A stretch of DNA of 64,000 nt, from the NCBI GenBank assembly GCA_028281025.1, contig JANQKR010000031.1:124001-188000 (forward strand), in the 5' to 3' direction. Below, one piece after another: positions 9,036-17,932 of the stretch. Every line of letters starts with the position of its first letter. The stretch's first letter is position 1. This DNA is from Croceivirga sp. (GTDB lineage Bacteria > Bacteroidota > Bacteroidia > Flavobacteriales > Flavobacteriaceae). Under the pieces are notes generated by a model. It was not told the origin of the DNA, did no database searches, and saw only the letters and a list, made by a program, of their open reading frames with translations. A program made the translations under genes and the position numbers.

Positions 9036-9927
9036 AGAAAAGTACCTTATCCTGCTCCAATTTAAAACGAATTTGGGAAGGAGTACTAATACTTTTTAAC
9101 GCTAAATCAATATTTGTGTTGTCAAACGTACCCGTAAAAAGTTGTTCGATATTTATATCTTGGGTGGCCACTTCAATATTAAACTGACGTTCAAATTCCG
9201 CCAGGACGTATTTAAGGGGTATACTGGTGAACGAACTTTCGTTTTGGGTCCAGGAAGGGGCCAATGAAGTGACGGCATCCGTGGCCCTGATTTCCCCATT
9301 GATGACCACAAAGGAATTGCCTGCCGGTAGTTTGTGCTCGTTGGCATTATGGGTAACACTGACCAAACCTTCGTAACAGGTTACTTCAAAGAAACCGTCC
9401 CTACTTTCCACATTGAACTGGGTCCCTAGGACCGTTACCGTACCTGCTTCGGTGGAAACCGTAAAACGTTGTCCTTTGGCTACCTTAAAAAAGGCTTCCC
9501 CATCCAGTTCCACATTGCGGTTGTCGTCCCATTTTCTTTCCTTAAAGGACAAACGGGAATCCGCATTCAGGATAACTTCAGAGGCATCCGGAAGTACAAC
9601 CTCGGTGCGTTCTGCCAGTTGGGTAGTGAATACTTCGTCCTGTGAATTCAGGTAGACATAAGCTCCTGTAAGCAATACGGCAATTACGGCCGCAACACGG
9701 AGAAACTGCTTAAAGGGATGCAATGGAACAACCTTGGGACTTTGGGCAAACCGTCCATCCTTAAAAGTGTTCCATGCCTTGTCCATATTGAAATCCGGGG
9801 CTTCCAGTTTTTCGGAAGCCTCAGCAATTCTCTGATAGGAAGCATATTCGGCCGACTTTTTAAACTCGGCCAACTCCTTCTCCGAGAGCTCGTTGTTCAA
9901 CCATTTTGCCAAGTAATTCTCTTGCAT
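9016..9927 (-). CDS. FecR-family anti-sigma/sigma regulator
   Basis: This 303-residue protein has a short cytoplasmic N-terminal part (about 1-78) with a DUF4880-like start, one membrane helix (about 79-92) and a periplasmic FecR domain. The latter includes RTEVVLPDASEVILNADS, GEAFFKVAK and VLGTQFNV, all diagnostic of FecR. The C-terminus (about 230-303) resembles the DUF4974 domain that contacts the receptor STN domain. It should hold the ECF sigma factor encoded upstream inactive until the receptor encoded downstream binds its ligand. Gene order is sigma, fecR, receptor. Confidence 0.95.
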   Translation of the reverse strand: MQENYLAKWLNNELSEKELAEFKKSAEYASYQRIAEASEKLEAPDFNMDKAWNTFKDGRFAQSPKVVPLHPFKQFLRVAAVIAVLLTGAYVYLNSQDEVFTTQLAERTEVVLPDASEVILNADSRLSFKERKWDDNRNVELDGEAFFKVAKGQRFTVSTEAGTVTVLGTQFNVESRDGFFEVTCYEGLVSVTHNANEHKLPAGNSFVVINGEIRATDAVTSLAPSWTQNESSFTSIPLKYVLAEFERQFNIEVATQDINIEQLFTGTFDNTNIDLALKSISTPSQIRFKLEQDKVLFYAKDTP

Positions 9928-10028
9928 GATTTCTATGCTTTACAGTTTAATAACAACCCACTTTATAAAAACCCTACTTTACCATCATTAAAAATTTCAA
10001 GTATCCGGTTTAACCTTTTTGGGAACCC

Positions 10029-10529
10029 CTAAATTCCATCAATTTGCTCCCGCAATGTTTTTAGGGCCAAATGCATTCGTTTTTCAATGGCTTTTACGCT
10101 CACTCCCTCCATTTCTGCAATCTCACTGTATTTTTTTCCATCAATGCGGTTCAGCAAAAAAGTAGTACGTTGGTTTTCGGGCAGGGCATTTAAGGCATTA
10201 TCCAATTTTTTTTGGAACTGTTTTTCCTCCAACACGTATTCCGGGGATTCCTTGTTTATGGAATTGGAGTGCAGATCGGCGTATTTTAATCGTACTTTTT
10301 CCGCCTTAATGACATTCAGATACAAATTGTTCGCCACGGTATATAAATAGGACTTCGCCTTTTCCGGACTTACCTTGGCACAATTTTCCCAAAGTTTAAC
10401 AAAAGCCTCCTGAACGGCATCTGATGCCTTTTCCTCATTTCCAAACTTATAATAGATGTAATTAAAAACCGTTTTGGAATTATCCTTAAATACGGAACTG
10501 AAGACATGTTCTTCGCAAACGTTGGCCAT
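10029..10529 (-). CDS. ECF RNA polymerase sigma factor (FecI-like)
   Basis: A 166-residue sigma-70 family protein with region 2 (about 12-75, YYKFGNEEKASDAVQEAFVKLWEN) and region 4 (about 110-160, ALPENQRTTFLLNRIDGKKYSEIAEMEGVS). It belongs to the Bacteroidota sigma-70 group paired with FecR. It probably drives the receptor operon and perhaps the divergent Asp-rich lipoprotein genes that start 117 bases away. MANVCEEHVF is taken as the start. Confidence 0.95.
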   Translation of the reverse strand: MANVCEEHVFSSVFKDNSKTVFNYIYYKFGNEEKASDAVQEAFVKLWENCAKVSPEKAKSYLYTVANNLYLNVIKAEKVRLKYADLHSNSINKESPEYVLEEKQFQKKLDNALNALPENQRTTFLLNRIDGKKYSEIAEMEGVSVKAIEKRMHLALKTLREQIDGI

Positions 10530-10646
10530 GCATGGGTTTTTACAAGCTTTCCCAAAGATATTTTAAAAAATGTGAAAATTGGGGTAGGGTATTTTAACTA
10601 ATGATTGTTTTATGGTCGTACTAACAGAAAATAATCCAAAAACGTT

Positions 10647-12455
10647 ATGAAAAAGTATGTTAACAAGTTGATTCATGTAGGATTTGTTGCGATGGTCCTA
10701 CTTTTCAATGCCTGCCAAGATGAATTCGAGGAAGTGGGCAGTAACAACCAGGAAACACTGGAAGCCGGTTCCTCTACGGCCCAATTGATAATGAATACCG
10801 CCTCCAATGACGGTTCCTTTGATAATATTATTGATGAGGCCAGTTGTATTGCCATACAGTTTCCTTACACCGTTGAGGTTGCCGGTATTCAGGTGACCAT
10901 AGACAGTATTGAGGATTTAAAGGTGGTTGAAGAGATTTTTGATGAATTTGATGATGATGATGACATTCTAGAAATTATATTTCCGATCACCATTACCCTT
11001 GCTGACTTTACCGAAGTTGTCCTTGAAAACAAGGAAGCCCTGCGCGAACTCGCCGCCGAATGTACGGAAGGTGGTGATGATGATGATATTGAGTGTATAG
11101 ATTTTGTGTACCCCATTACCCTGTTCACTTTTGATATCGATGGGCAAGAACCCAATAGTACCGTTATCAACAGCGATAGGGAGTTGCGATTGTTCTTGAA
11201 GGAAAGGGACGATGATGAATTGATCAGCATCGAATTTCCAATCACGTTGAAGAAATATGACGGAACTGAGGTTCAAGTAAACAGTAATGCGGAATTGGCC
11301 CGTATTTTGGATGCCGCCAGCGATGAATGTGATGAAGATGATGATGATGATTTCAATGATGATGATTTTGACGAAGATGGATTCGAAGAGTTCATAACGG
11401 ACTGTGACTGGAAGATATACGAATTCGATAGGGACAATATGGACCAAACTGAGCAGTATGTCAACTATGAGTTTGATTTTGACGATGATGGAGAGGTAGA
11501 GGTTACCGATAGAATGGGCAATACCGTACAAGGTACTTGGAGCTTCATGTTCAGCGATCGTGGTGCCCTTTTAACCCTCCAGTTCGATACTTTGGTTGAT
11601 TTTAACCTCCAATGGCTGGTTTATGAATTGGACGAACACAAAATCAAATTCCTGTCGGATAATGGAAATAGGATCATTCTGAAGAAATCATGTGACGACG
11701 ATGACAATGACGATGGTGATGACGGTGATGATGGTGCAATCATCAGTGTGGAGACCTTGACCAATACCTTAAAGGAATGTGAATGGATTATTGGAGAGCT
11801 TGAGGTACAGGATGAGGATGTGGATAGGCTTCTGGGATATGAGTTCATCTTTGGAGACAATGGAATGGTGACATTGGGAGATGGGATTACCACTTTTGAA
11901 GGAACCTGGGAAGTAGGTACCAATGATAATGGCAAACGTACCCTCTTTATAGAAATCATGACTGAAACAGCAGTGAATTTGGAATGGCCACTTGAGGAGA
12001 TTTATGGGGAAAGCGTTGTTGAGACCACAAGAATTAAATTGGAAGATGATGTCTTGGGCTATGAGATGGTTCTTCAAAAAATATGTGAGGACAATGCCGA
12101 TGACGGTGATGTTGCCGAAATAAGGAACATTATGTTGGGTGGCCTTTGGAACGTGGCCTTGTACGACGATGAGGGAACCGATGAAACCGCAGATTATGCC
12201 GGTATGGACTTTGGGTTCTCCATGTTCAACCAAGTTGAGGTAAGCATTAATGATGACCCCGGCACTGCAGGTGTATGGAGGATTGCAAGGGATACCAACG
12301 GTAACTTGGTCTTTTACCTTAACCTGGGGGATGATGATCCCCTTGGCGATCTCACCGAACCATGGTACGTAATGGAAATTACCGCAGATCGTATGGAACT
12401 CGTATACGAAGATGAGGAGGTAAACTTTAAGACCTTGGTGTTCGAGAAGAAGTAA
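10647..12455 (+). CDS. Large Asp-rich repeat lipoprotein
   Basis: A 602-residue predicted lipoprotein with signal MKKYVNKLIHVGF and lipobox FNAC at C23. After the anchor come four related units of about 40 residues (about 65-230). Each carries an I-x-F-P-I/Y-T strand, a D/G-x-E-V segment and an E-L-x-x-L helix, and ends in an acidic run of three to five Asp. Three longer modules of about 105 residues follow (from about 250, 365 and 495), each with a W-x-I/V start, a G-T-W or G-V-W centre and an L-x-K/F end. These resemble lipocalin-like surface modules. The acidic linkers could bind Ca2+. The function is unknown. It is divergent from the sigma/FecR system and is followed by a terminator. Confidence 0.8.
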   Translation: MKKYVNKLIHVGFVAMVLLFNACQDEFEEVGSNNQETLEAGSSTAQLIMNTASNDGSFDNIIDEASCIAIQFPYTVEVAGIQVTIDSIEDLKVVEEIFDEFDDDDDILEIIFPITITLADFTEVVLENKEALRELAAECTEGGDDDDIECIDFVYPITLFTFDIDGQEPNSTVINSDRELRLFLKERDDDELISIEFPITLKKYDGTEVQVNSNAELARILDAASDECDEDDDDDFNDDDFDEDGFEEFITDCDWKIYEFDRDNMDQTEQYVNYEFDFDDDGEVEVTDRMGNTVQGTWSFMFSDRGALLTLQFDTLVDFNLQWLVYELDEHKIKFLSDNGNRIILKKSCDDDDNDDGDDGDDGAIISVETLTNTLKECEWIIGELEVQDEDVDRLLGYEFIFGDNGMVTLGDGITTFEGTWEVGTNDNGKRTLFIEIMTETAVNLEWPLEEIYGESVVETTRIKLEDDVLGYEMVLQKICEDNADDGDVAEIRNIMLGGLWNVALYDDEGTDETADYAGMDFGFSMFNQVEVSINDDPGTAGVWRIARDTNGNLVFYLNLGDDDPLGDLTEPWYVMEITADRMELVYEDEEVNFKTLVFEKK

Positions 12456-12482
12456 ACACCTTTTTTGCCCACAACCCCAATG

Positions 12483-12515
12483 AAAGGACGATCTTGATCG
12501 AGGTCGTCCTTTTTT
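12483..12515 (+). terminator. Rho-independent terminator
   Basis: AAAGGACGA at 12483-12491 pairs perfectly with TCGTCCTTT at 12504-12512 and is followed by more T. It closes the transcript of the large Asp-rich lipoprotein and separates it from its smaller paralogue. Confidence 0.85.
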
Positions 12516-12595
12516 AAAGCATATTCCCAAAGATTACCGAAACAACATCTCCATGTCGGCAAAAAATCAATTGCAAAAACTAAAAAATATTGAAA

Positions 12596-13087
12596 ATGAA
12601 AATTAAGTATTGGAAAAATGTTTTTCTATTGGGCACCCTGGCCCTAATCGTTTCCTGTGAAAATGATGATGACGATGGTGACATCATGGGCAATGGTCAA
12701 TTTGATAGCGCGGATGTGGCCGCACTCCAGAATTCCGTAGAAAGTGGTACCTGGCGCATCACACGTTTTGTGGATGATGGAGAGGATGAAACCAGCAATT
12801 ATGAGGGTTTTGTATTCACCTTTGGTGCGGACGGCAGTATTGTGGCGGACAATGGCACCACTTCCTTCAACGGAACATGGCGGGTTGAATTGGATGATGA
12901 CGATGACCTGGATGATCTCGATGACTTGGAATTGTACATTACTTTTTCCACATCGGATGAAGCTATTGATGAGTTGTCCGAAGACTGGTACGTTTTGGAA
13001 TTTAGTGATAACCGTATCCGTTTGGCGGATGATGACGATGATGATACGGATAATGATGACGATTTCTTGACTTTTGAGCGTAGCTAA
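12596..13087 (+). CDS. Small Asp-rich lipoprotein, paralogue of the preceding gene
   Basis: This 163-residue lipoprotein has lipobox IVSC followed by an acidic tether (ENDDDDGD). Its body is a single module matching the C-terminal modules of the 602-residue protein: G-T-W-R-I, an N-Y-E-G-F-V-F-T-F strand, FNGTWRVE, then WYVLEF and a closing FLTFE. The WYV-x-E-F/I segment is nearly identical in the last module of the larger protein, so the pair arose by duplication. ATG at 12596 is preferred over an in-frame TTG at 12590. Terminators on both sides imply its own promoter. No function is known. Confidence 0.8.
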   Translation: MKIKYWKNVFLLGTLALIVSCENDDDDGDIMGNGQFDSADVAALQNSVESGTWRITRFVDDGEDETSNYEGFVFTFGADGSIVADNGTTSFNGTWRVELDDDDDLDDLDDLELYITFSTSDEAIDELSEDWYVLEFSDNRIRLADDDDDDTDNDDDFLTFERS

Positions 13088-13112
13088 CTCAGTTCATAGT
13101 TCCTCAATATGC

Positions 13113-13140
13113 AAAAGCGACCCATTACGGGTCGCTTTTT
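13113..13140 (+). terminator. Rho-independent terminator
   Basis: AAAAGCGACCC at 13113-13123 pairs perfectly with GGGTCGCTTTT at 13129-13139 around a 5-base loop and ends in a T-run. It lies 25 bases after the small Asp-rich lipoprotein. Confidence 0.92.
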
Positions 13141-13176
13141 GGTTTTGTATAAAGCTGTGATAACACAGGTATTTCT

Positions 13177-13184
13177 TAAATTTG
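13177..13184 (+). promoter_or_regulatory. Candidate ffh -7 box
   Basis: TAAATTTG matches the TAnnTTTG consensus 26 bases before the ffh ATG. No -33 TTG lies at the expected spacing. Confidence 0.4.
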
Positions 13185-13210
13185 TCCTCCTTCAAAAATG
13201 ATGTAAGCCG

Positions 13211-14539
13211 ATGTTTGATAATTTAAGCGAAAAACTAGATAAAGCCTTACACAATCTTAAGGGGCATGGCAAGATAACGGAAATCAATATTGCCGAGACC
13301 CTTAAAGAGGTTCGTAGGGCCCTTTTGGATGCCGATGTCAATTTTAAGATAGCCAAGGAATTTACCAATACCGTAAAGGAAAAAGCCCTTGGTCAAAATG
13401 TACTGACCACTTTACAACCTGGTCAGTTAATGGTCAAAATCGTTAAGGACGAATTAACGGAATTGATGGGCGGTGATACGGAAGACATTGACCTTAGTGG
13501 TAATCCTACGGTCATTTTAATGTCTGGTCTCCAGGGATCGGGTAAGACCACCTTTTCCGGAAAACTGGCAAATTTCCTTAAAAAGAAAAAAGGGAAGAAA
13601 CCACTTTTGGTGGCCGGGGATGTCTATCGTCCTGCAGCAATAGATCAATTGCACATTGTTGGGGAACAGATAGGGGCCGATGTGTATTCCGACAGGGAGA
13701 ATAAAAACCCTGTGGCCATTGCCCAGGATGGTATCAAAAAGGCAAAGGAACTTGGCTGTAATGTGGTTATAGTGGATACGGCCGGTAGATTGGCGGTGGA
13801 CCAACAAATGATGGATGAAATATCCAACATCCATAAAGCGGTACGTCCGCAGGAAACCTTGTTTGTCGTGGATGCCATGACAGGTCAAGATGCCGTGAAC
13901 ACGGCCAAGGCATTCAACGATATCCTGAATTTTGATGGGGTTATTTTGACCAAGCTGGATGGTGACACACGGGGTGGTGCCGCCATTTCCATAAAATCCG
14001 TGGTCAACAAACCCATTAAGTTTATTGGTACCGGTGAAAAAATGGAAGCTATAGATGTATTCCATCCCTCACGTATGGCCGACCGGATTTTGGGTATGGG
14101 GGATGTGGTTTCCCTGGTAGAACGTGCGCAGGAACAGTTTGATGAGGAACAGGCCCGAAAAATCCAAAAGAAAATTGCCAAGAACAAGTTTGGGTTTGAT
14201 GATTTCTTAAGCCAGATCCAGCAAATCAAAAAGATGGGGAACATGAAGGATTTGATGGGCATGATCCCCGGTATGGGCAAGGCTTTAAAAGGTATTGATA
14301 TTGATGATGATGCCTTTAAACATATCGAGGCCATGATTCATTCCATGACCCCGGATGAGCGCTCAAACCCATCGAAACTCAATTCAAGCCGAAAAAAGCG
14401 TATTGCGGCGGGTAGTGGCCGTTCCATTCAGGACGTGAACCAATTGTTGAAGCAGTTCGACCAAATGAGCAAAATGATGAAAATGATGCAAGGGGGCCGG
14501 GGAAAACAAATGATGCAGATGATGCAAAATATGCGATAG
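13211..14539 (+). CDS. ffh: Signal recognition particle protein Ffh
   Basis: The GTPase subunit of the signal recognition particle, 442 residues. It has an N domain (1-95), a G domain with P-loop GLQGSGKTT at 106-114, DTAGR near 191 and TKLDGD near 248, and a methionine-rich M domain (about 325-442, ending MKMMQGGRGKQMMQMMQNMR). It binds 4.5S RNA and signal peptides at the ribosome and docks with FtsY. Length and motifs are standard. A four-helix-bundle gene lies between ffh and folD. Confidence 0.97.
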   Translation: MFDNLSEKLDKALHNLKGHGKITEINIAETLKEVRRALLDADVNFKIAKEFTNTVKEKALGQNVLTTLQPGQLMVKIVKDELTELMGGDTEDIDLSGNPTVILMSGLQGSGKTTFSGKLANFLKKKKGKKPLLVAGDVYRPAAIDQLHIVGEQIGADVYSDRENKNPVAIAQDGIKKAKELGCNVVIVDTAGRLAVDQQMMDEISNIHKAVRPQETLFVVDAMTGQDAVNTAKAFNDILNFDGVILTKLDGDTRGGAAISIKSVVNKPIKFIGTGEKMEAIDVFHPSRMADRILGMGDVVSLVERAQEQFDEEQARKIQKKIAKNKFGFDDFLSQIQQIKKMGNMKDLMGMIPGMGKALKGIDIDDDAFKHIEAMIHSMTPDERSNPSKLNSSRKKRIAAGSGRSIQDVNQLLKQFDQMSKMMKMMQGGRGKQMMQMMQNMR

Positions 14540-14550
14540 TATGTTTTGTT

Positions 14551-15016
14551 GTTCAATGTTTAAGGTTAAAGGGTTGCCAAACTTTTAAATTGATTGGGAT
14601 GGCAAAGGTTGAAATGTTTGAAGACCTTGAAATTTGGCAATTGGCAAGAGAAGTATGTAATGATGTTCATCACTTGATTGAAACTACCTCTTTAAGAAAA
14701 GATTATGCACTAAGAGACCAAATGAACAGATGCTCAGGGTCTGTGATGGATAATATAGCCGAAGGCTTTGAAAGAAATGGCAACAAGGAGTTCATTCAAT
14801 TTTTGAGTATAGCAAAAGCATCTTGTGGTGAGCTTCGTTCACAGCTTTATCGAACCTTGGATAAAAAATATATTGATGAGACTACCTTTGAAAACTTGAA
14901 AAACAAAGTACTTATCGAAAGTAGAAAGATAGGTTCGTTTATAAATTATTTGTCCAAATCTGAATACAAGGGACAAAAATTCAAGCATAGGTAACCTTAG
15001 ACTTTTAACATTGAAC
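14551..15016. repeat. Inverted and direct repeats bracketing the four-helix-bundle gene
   Basis: GTTCAATGTT at 14551-14560 is repeated in inverted orientation as AACATTGAAC at 15007-15016. The next left bases, TAAGGTTA (14561-14568), are the complement of the right-hand TAACCTTA (14992-14999), offset by seven bases. In addition ACTTTTAAATTGA (14581-14593), just before the gene start, recurs as ACTTTTAACATTGA (15001-15014), just before folD. The gene thus sits in a small bracketed unit of 466 bases. Whether this is a mobile cassette is an inference. Confidence 0.55.
14599..14994 (+). CDS. Four-helix-bundle protein (S23/IVP family)
   Basis: A 131-residue, almost wholly helical protein of the TIGR02436/PF05635 family. 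It shows the family's FEDLEIWQLAREV start, the central LRDQMNRCSGSVMDNIAEGFER and KEFIQFLSIAKASCGELRSQL segments. Relatives are encoded within intervening sequences of 23S rRNA genes, as stand-alone genes in Bacteroidota, and as the Avd accessory factor of diversity-generating retroelements. No reverse transcriptase or rRNA is nearby. ATG at 14599 fits the family start better than TTG at 14590. It lies between housekeeping genes ffh and folD and is bracketed by repeats. Its biological role is unknown. Confidence 0.9.
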   Translation: MAKVEMFEDLEIWQLAREVCNDVHHLIETTSLRKDYALRDQMNRCSGSVMDNIAEGFERNGNKEFIQFLSIAKASCGELRSQLYRTLDKKYIDETTFENLKNKVLIESRKIGSFINYLSKSEYKGQKFKHR

Positions 15017-15018
15017 TG

Positions 15019-15894
15019 ATGAACATTTTAGACGGACGTAAGATTTCAAACCAAATCAAAGAGGAGATTGCCGTTGAGGTGGCCCAAATGAAAGAACGTG
15101 GGGAAAAGGTGCCGCATTTGGCTGCAGTGTTGGTAGGGAATGATGGCGCTAGCTTGACCTATGTGGGCAGCAAGGTGCGTTCCTGTAAAAAAATAGGCTT
15201 TGAATCCACCCTCATCCACCTTCCCGAAGAAACTACGGAGGTAGATTTGTTAAGACAAGTGGAAGATTTGAACGCCAATCCGGATATTGATGGATATATT
15301 GTTCAGTTGCCCCTCCCAAAACATATTGACGAAGAAAAAGTCTTGATGGCCGTTCATCCGGATAAGGATGTGGATGGATTCCATCCCACGAATTTTGGAA
15401 AAATGGCACTGGGTATGGAAACCTTTATCCCAGCTACTCCCTTTGGGATCATGGAACTGTTACGAAGGTATGACATAGAGACCGAAGGTAAACATACGGT
15501 TGTCATAGGCCGGAGTAATATTGTGGGTCGTCCGATCAGTGTTCTAATGAGTCAAAAGGGAAAAGCGGCAAATGCCACGGTAACGGTCACACATAGTAGG
15601 ACAAAGGATTTAACGGAATTTACCCAAAAGGCGGATATCATTGTTTCCGCTCTGGGTTCCCCCGACTTTCTCAAAGCCGATATGGTCAAGGAAGGCGTGG
15701 TGATCATAGATGTAGGGATTACACGTGTTCCAGATGAAACCAGGGAAAAGGGATACTACCTTACTGGTGACGTTGACTTTGACCAAGTGGCACCTAAGGC
15801 CTCCTATATTACCCCGGTACCGGGAGGGGTGGGGCCCATGACCATTGCCATGCTCTTGAAAAACACGCTATTGGCAAGGGAACGCCACTCGTAA
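15019..15894 (+). CDS. folD: Bifunctional methylenetetrahydrofolate dehydrogenase/cyclohydrolase
   Basis: FolD interconverts 5,10-methylene-, methenyl- and 10-formyl-tetrahydrofolate with NADP. The 291-residue protein shows the catalytic [11 protein letters not shown] segment near residues 50-60, [20 protein letters not shown], the NADP-binding GRSNIVGRP near 170, and the C-terminal signature [11 protein letters not shown]. Its length is normal. It starts 24 bases after the four-helix-bundle gene, within the right-hand repeat. Confidence 0.97.
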   Translation: MNILDGRKISNQIKEEIAVEVAQMKERGEKVPHLAAVLVGNDGASLTYVGSKVRSCKKIGFESTLIHLPEETTEVDLLRQVEDLNANPDIDGYIVQLPLPKHIDEEKVLMAVHPDKDVDGFHPTNFGKMALGMETFIPATPFGIMELLRRYDIETEGKHTVVIGRSNIVGRPISVLMSQKGKAANATVTVTHSRTKDLTEFTQKADIIVSALGSPDFLKADMVKEGVVIIDVGITRVPDETREKGYYLTGDVDFDQVAPKASYITPVPGGVGPMTIAMLLKNTLLARERHS

Positions 15895-15895
15895 A

Positions 15896-16057
15896 TCAGT
15901 CCTTTTGTTGCTCGGCTTCCTTTTCGGTCCGCACTAATAATTGCTCTTCCTCCTCTGTTGGGGTCAATACGTCCAAATCTTCCCCTTCATCATTGGTACA
16001 GCCCGTAACGGCCATAGTAGCGAATACTACCGTTAGCAAAAGTAAAATGGTCTTCAT
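15896..16057 (-). CDS. Small lipoprotein, 53 aa
   Basis: The minus-strand frame from ATG at 16057 encodes a 53-residue protein starting MKTILLLLTVVFATMAVTGC. The VTGC lipobox at C20 is followed by TNDEGEDLD and a charged tail rich in Glu and Gln. The mature peptide of about 34 residues is thus a short acidic lipopeptide. It begins one base after the folD stop codon, convergently. A clean lipobox and signal in so short a frame are unlikely by chance. The function is unknown. Confidence 0.65.
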   Translation of the reverse strand: MKTILLLLTVVFATMAVTGCTNDEGEDLDVLTPTEEEEQLLVRTEKEAEQQKD

Positions 16058-16200
16058 GGCACATAAAATTTGGGATTGCCTATAAAGCTAACGTTTAGAC
16101 CATAGCATTCTTGTTTTCAATGGCTTGAATTCGATAAAATACCCGTTTTAGGAAATACTGCATATTTTAATTGATTAACTTCAATGGCAAATAATCAATT

Positions 16201-17928
16201 ATGAAATACCCACTTATTGTACTTGCCCTGGTATGGCTTTGCGTTACTTCGTGTGAAAATCCGACCGGAAGAAGGGCCATTGCAGTCTCTTTTTCCGAAA
16301 ACGCAAATGGGCAAAGTCTGGATGGGCGTTTATTGTTACTACTTTCCACCAATGATGAAAAGGAGCCAAGATTCCAAATCAATGCCGGTTTACATACACA
16401 GTTGGTCTTTGGAATGGATGTGGAAGGCATGCAGCCAGGCCAACAACTGGTTTTTGATGAAACCACTTTTGGATTTCCCTATCCCAGTTTGGCCGATGCC
16501 CCGTCAGGGGAGTATTACGTACAGGCCCTGTTACACACCTATGAGACCTTTAATTTGAGTACGGGACATACCGTAAAATTACCCATGGACAATGGTGAGG
16601 GCCAACAATGGAACCGTTCGCCAGGAAATCTCTATAGTACACCCTTTAAAATTACCATTGGAGATAATGGAGTTAAGGATGTGGACGTGGTTATGGACCA
16701 GGTTATTCCACCGATTGAGGAACCACAGGATACGGAGTGGGTAAAACACATTAAGATTAAATCTGAAAAGCTTTCCGAGTTCTGGGGAAGGGATATGTAT
16801 TTAGGGGCGCATGTATTGTTGCCAAAAGGGTTCGAGGAACATCCTAAAGCTAAATATCCATTGATGATCTTTCATGGACATTTTCCGGATGACTTTGGAG
16901 GGTTTCGGACCACACCACCGGATTCCGATTTAAAACCCGACTATTCGGCCCGATTTGGAGTTGAGGGCTATAACATCATACAGCAACAAGAGGCGTATGA
17001 TTTCTATAAACGCTGGAACGAACCTGATTTCCCACGTTTTTTAATTGTTGAAATTCAGCATCCAACACCCTATTATGATGATTCCTATGCCGTGAATTCC
17101 GCTAGCCAGGGGCCCTATGGTGATGCCATAACCCATGAGTTGGTTCCCTATATTGAAGAACAGTTTAGGGGCATTGGTGAAGGTTGGTCCCGGTTTTTAT
17201 ATGGAGGTTCCACCGGGGGCTGGGAAGCCCTGGCGGTGCAGGTGAAATATCCAGACGAATACAATGGTTGTTTTGCCGCCTGTCCGGATCCCATCGATTT
17301 TAGGGCGTATTGCTTGACCAATATTTATGAAGATAAGAATGCCTATTACTATGAAAGTGAACATAAGGAACGGGAGGTTCCCGCGCACAGGGACTATTTG
17401 GGGCATGTACAGACCACCACTCGGGAATACAACCATTTGGAATTGGTATTGGGTACAAAGTCCCGTTCTGGGCAACAGTGGGATATTTGGGAGGCGACCT
17501 ATTCCCCTCAAGGGGATGATGGTTATCCAGAACGTTTATGGGATAAAATGACGGGTGATATTAATCCGGAAGTGGCCAATTATTGGAGGGAAAACTATGA
17601 CTTGCGCCATATTCTGGAACGGGATTGGGATAAATTGGGGGAACGACTTCAGGGTAAGATCCATATTTATTGTGGGGATATGGACAATTACTATCTCAAT
17701 AATGCAGTGTATCTCATGGAAGATTTCTTGGAAAGTACCACAGATCCTTATTATGGGGGCGAAGTGGATTACGGAGATCGGGCGGAACACTGTTGGAATG
17801 GCGACCAAGAAAATCCCAATCATATCAGTCGCTTGCGATATAATAGTATGTATGTACCCAAAATAATGGAACGGATTGCTGAATCCGCACCCAAAAATGC
17901 GGATTTGACCAGTTGGAGATACCAATAA
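16201..17928 (+). CDS. Lipoprotein esterase-like alpha/beta hydrolase
   Basis: This 575-residue protein has a lipoprotein signal with C18 in VTSC. The N-terminal half (about 25-180) is beta-rich. The C-terminal half resembles the putative-esterase (Esterase D/feruloyl esterase-like) fold, with KYPLMIFHGHFP near 220 and the nucleophile elbow YGGSTGGWEA near 333-342. A final RAEHCWNGD could supply the catalytic His. It is surface- or periplasm-exposed. The substrate is unknown. The downstream DUF2306 gene starts 4 bases after the stop, so they form an operon. Confidence 0.75.
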   Translation: MKYPLIVLALVWLCVTSCENPTGRRAIAVSFSENANGQSLDGRLLLLLSTNDEKEPRFQINAGLHTQLVFGMDVEGMQPGQQLVFDETTFGFPYPSLADAPSGEYYVQALLHTYETFNLSTGHTVKLPMDNGEGQQWNRSPGNLYSTPFKITIGDNGVKDVDVVMDQVIPPIEEPQDTEWVKHIKIKSEKLSEFWGRDMYLGAHVLLPKGFEEHPKAKYPLMIFHGHFPDDFGGFRTTPPDSDLKPDYSARFGVEGYNIIQQQEAYDFYKRWNEPDFPRFLIVEIQHPTPYYDDSYAVNSASQGPYGDAITHELVPYIEEQFRGIGEGWSRFLYGGSTGGWEALAVQVKYPDEYNGCFAACPDPIDFRAYCLTNIYEDKNAYYYESEHKEREVPAHRDYLGHVQTTTREYNHLELVLGTKSRSGQQWDIWEATYSPQGDDGYPERLWDKMTGDINPEVANYWRENYDLRHILERDWDKLGERLQGKIHIYCGDMDNYYLNNAVYLMEDFLESTTDPYYGGEVDYGDRAEHCWNGDQENPNHISRLRYNSMYVPKIMERIAESAPKNADLTSWRYQ

Positions 17929-17932
17929 CGTC

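Noticed and set aside
10968-11531. Minus-strand Ile-rich 187-codon frame
   Set aside because: The Ile runs are antisense readings of Asp codons in the lipoprotein gene.
11769-12530. Minus-strand 253-codon frame opposite the Asp-rich lipoprotein
   Set aside because: It is a mirror of the repetitive GAT/GAC-rich coding sequence and runs across the terminator; composition is unlike the other proteins here.
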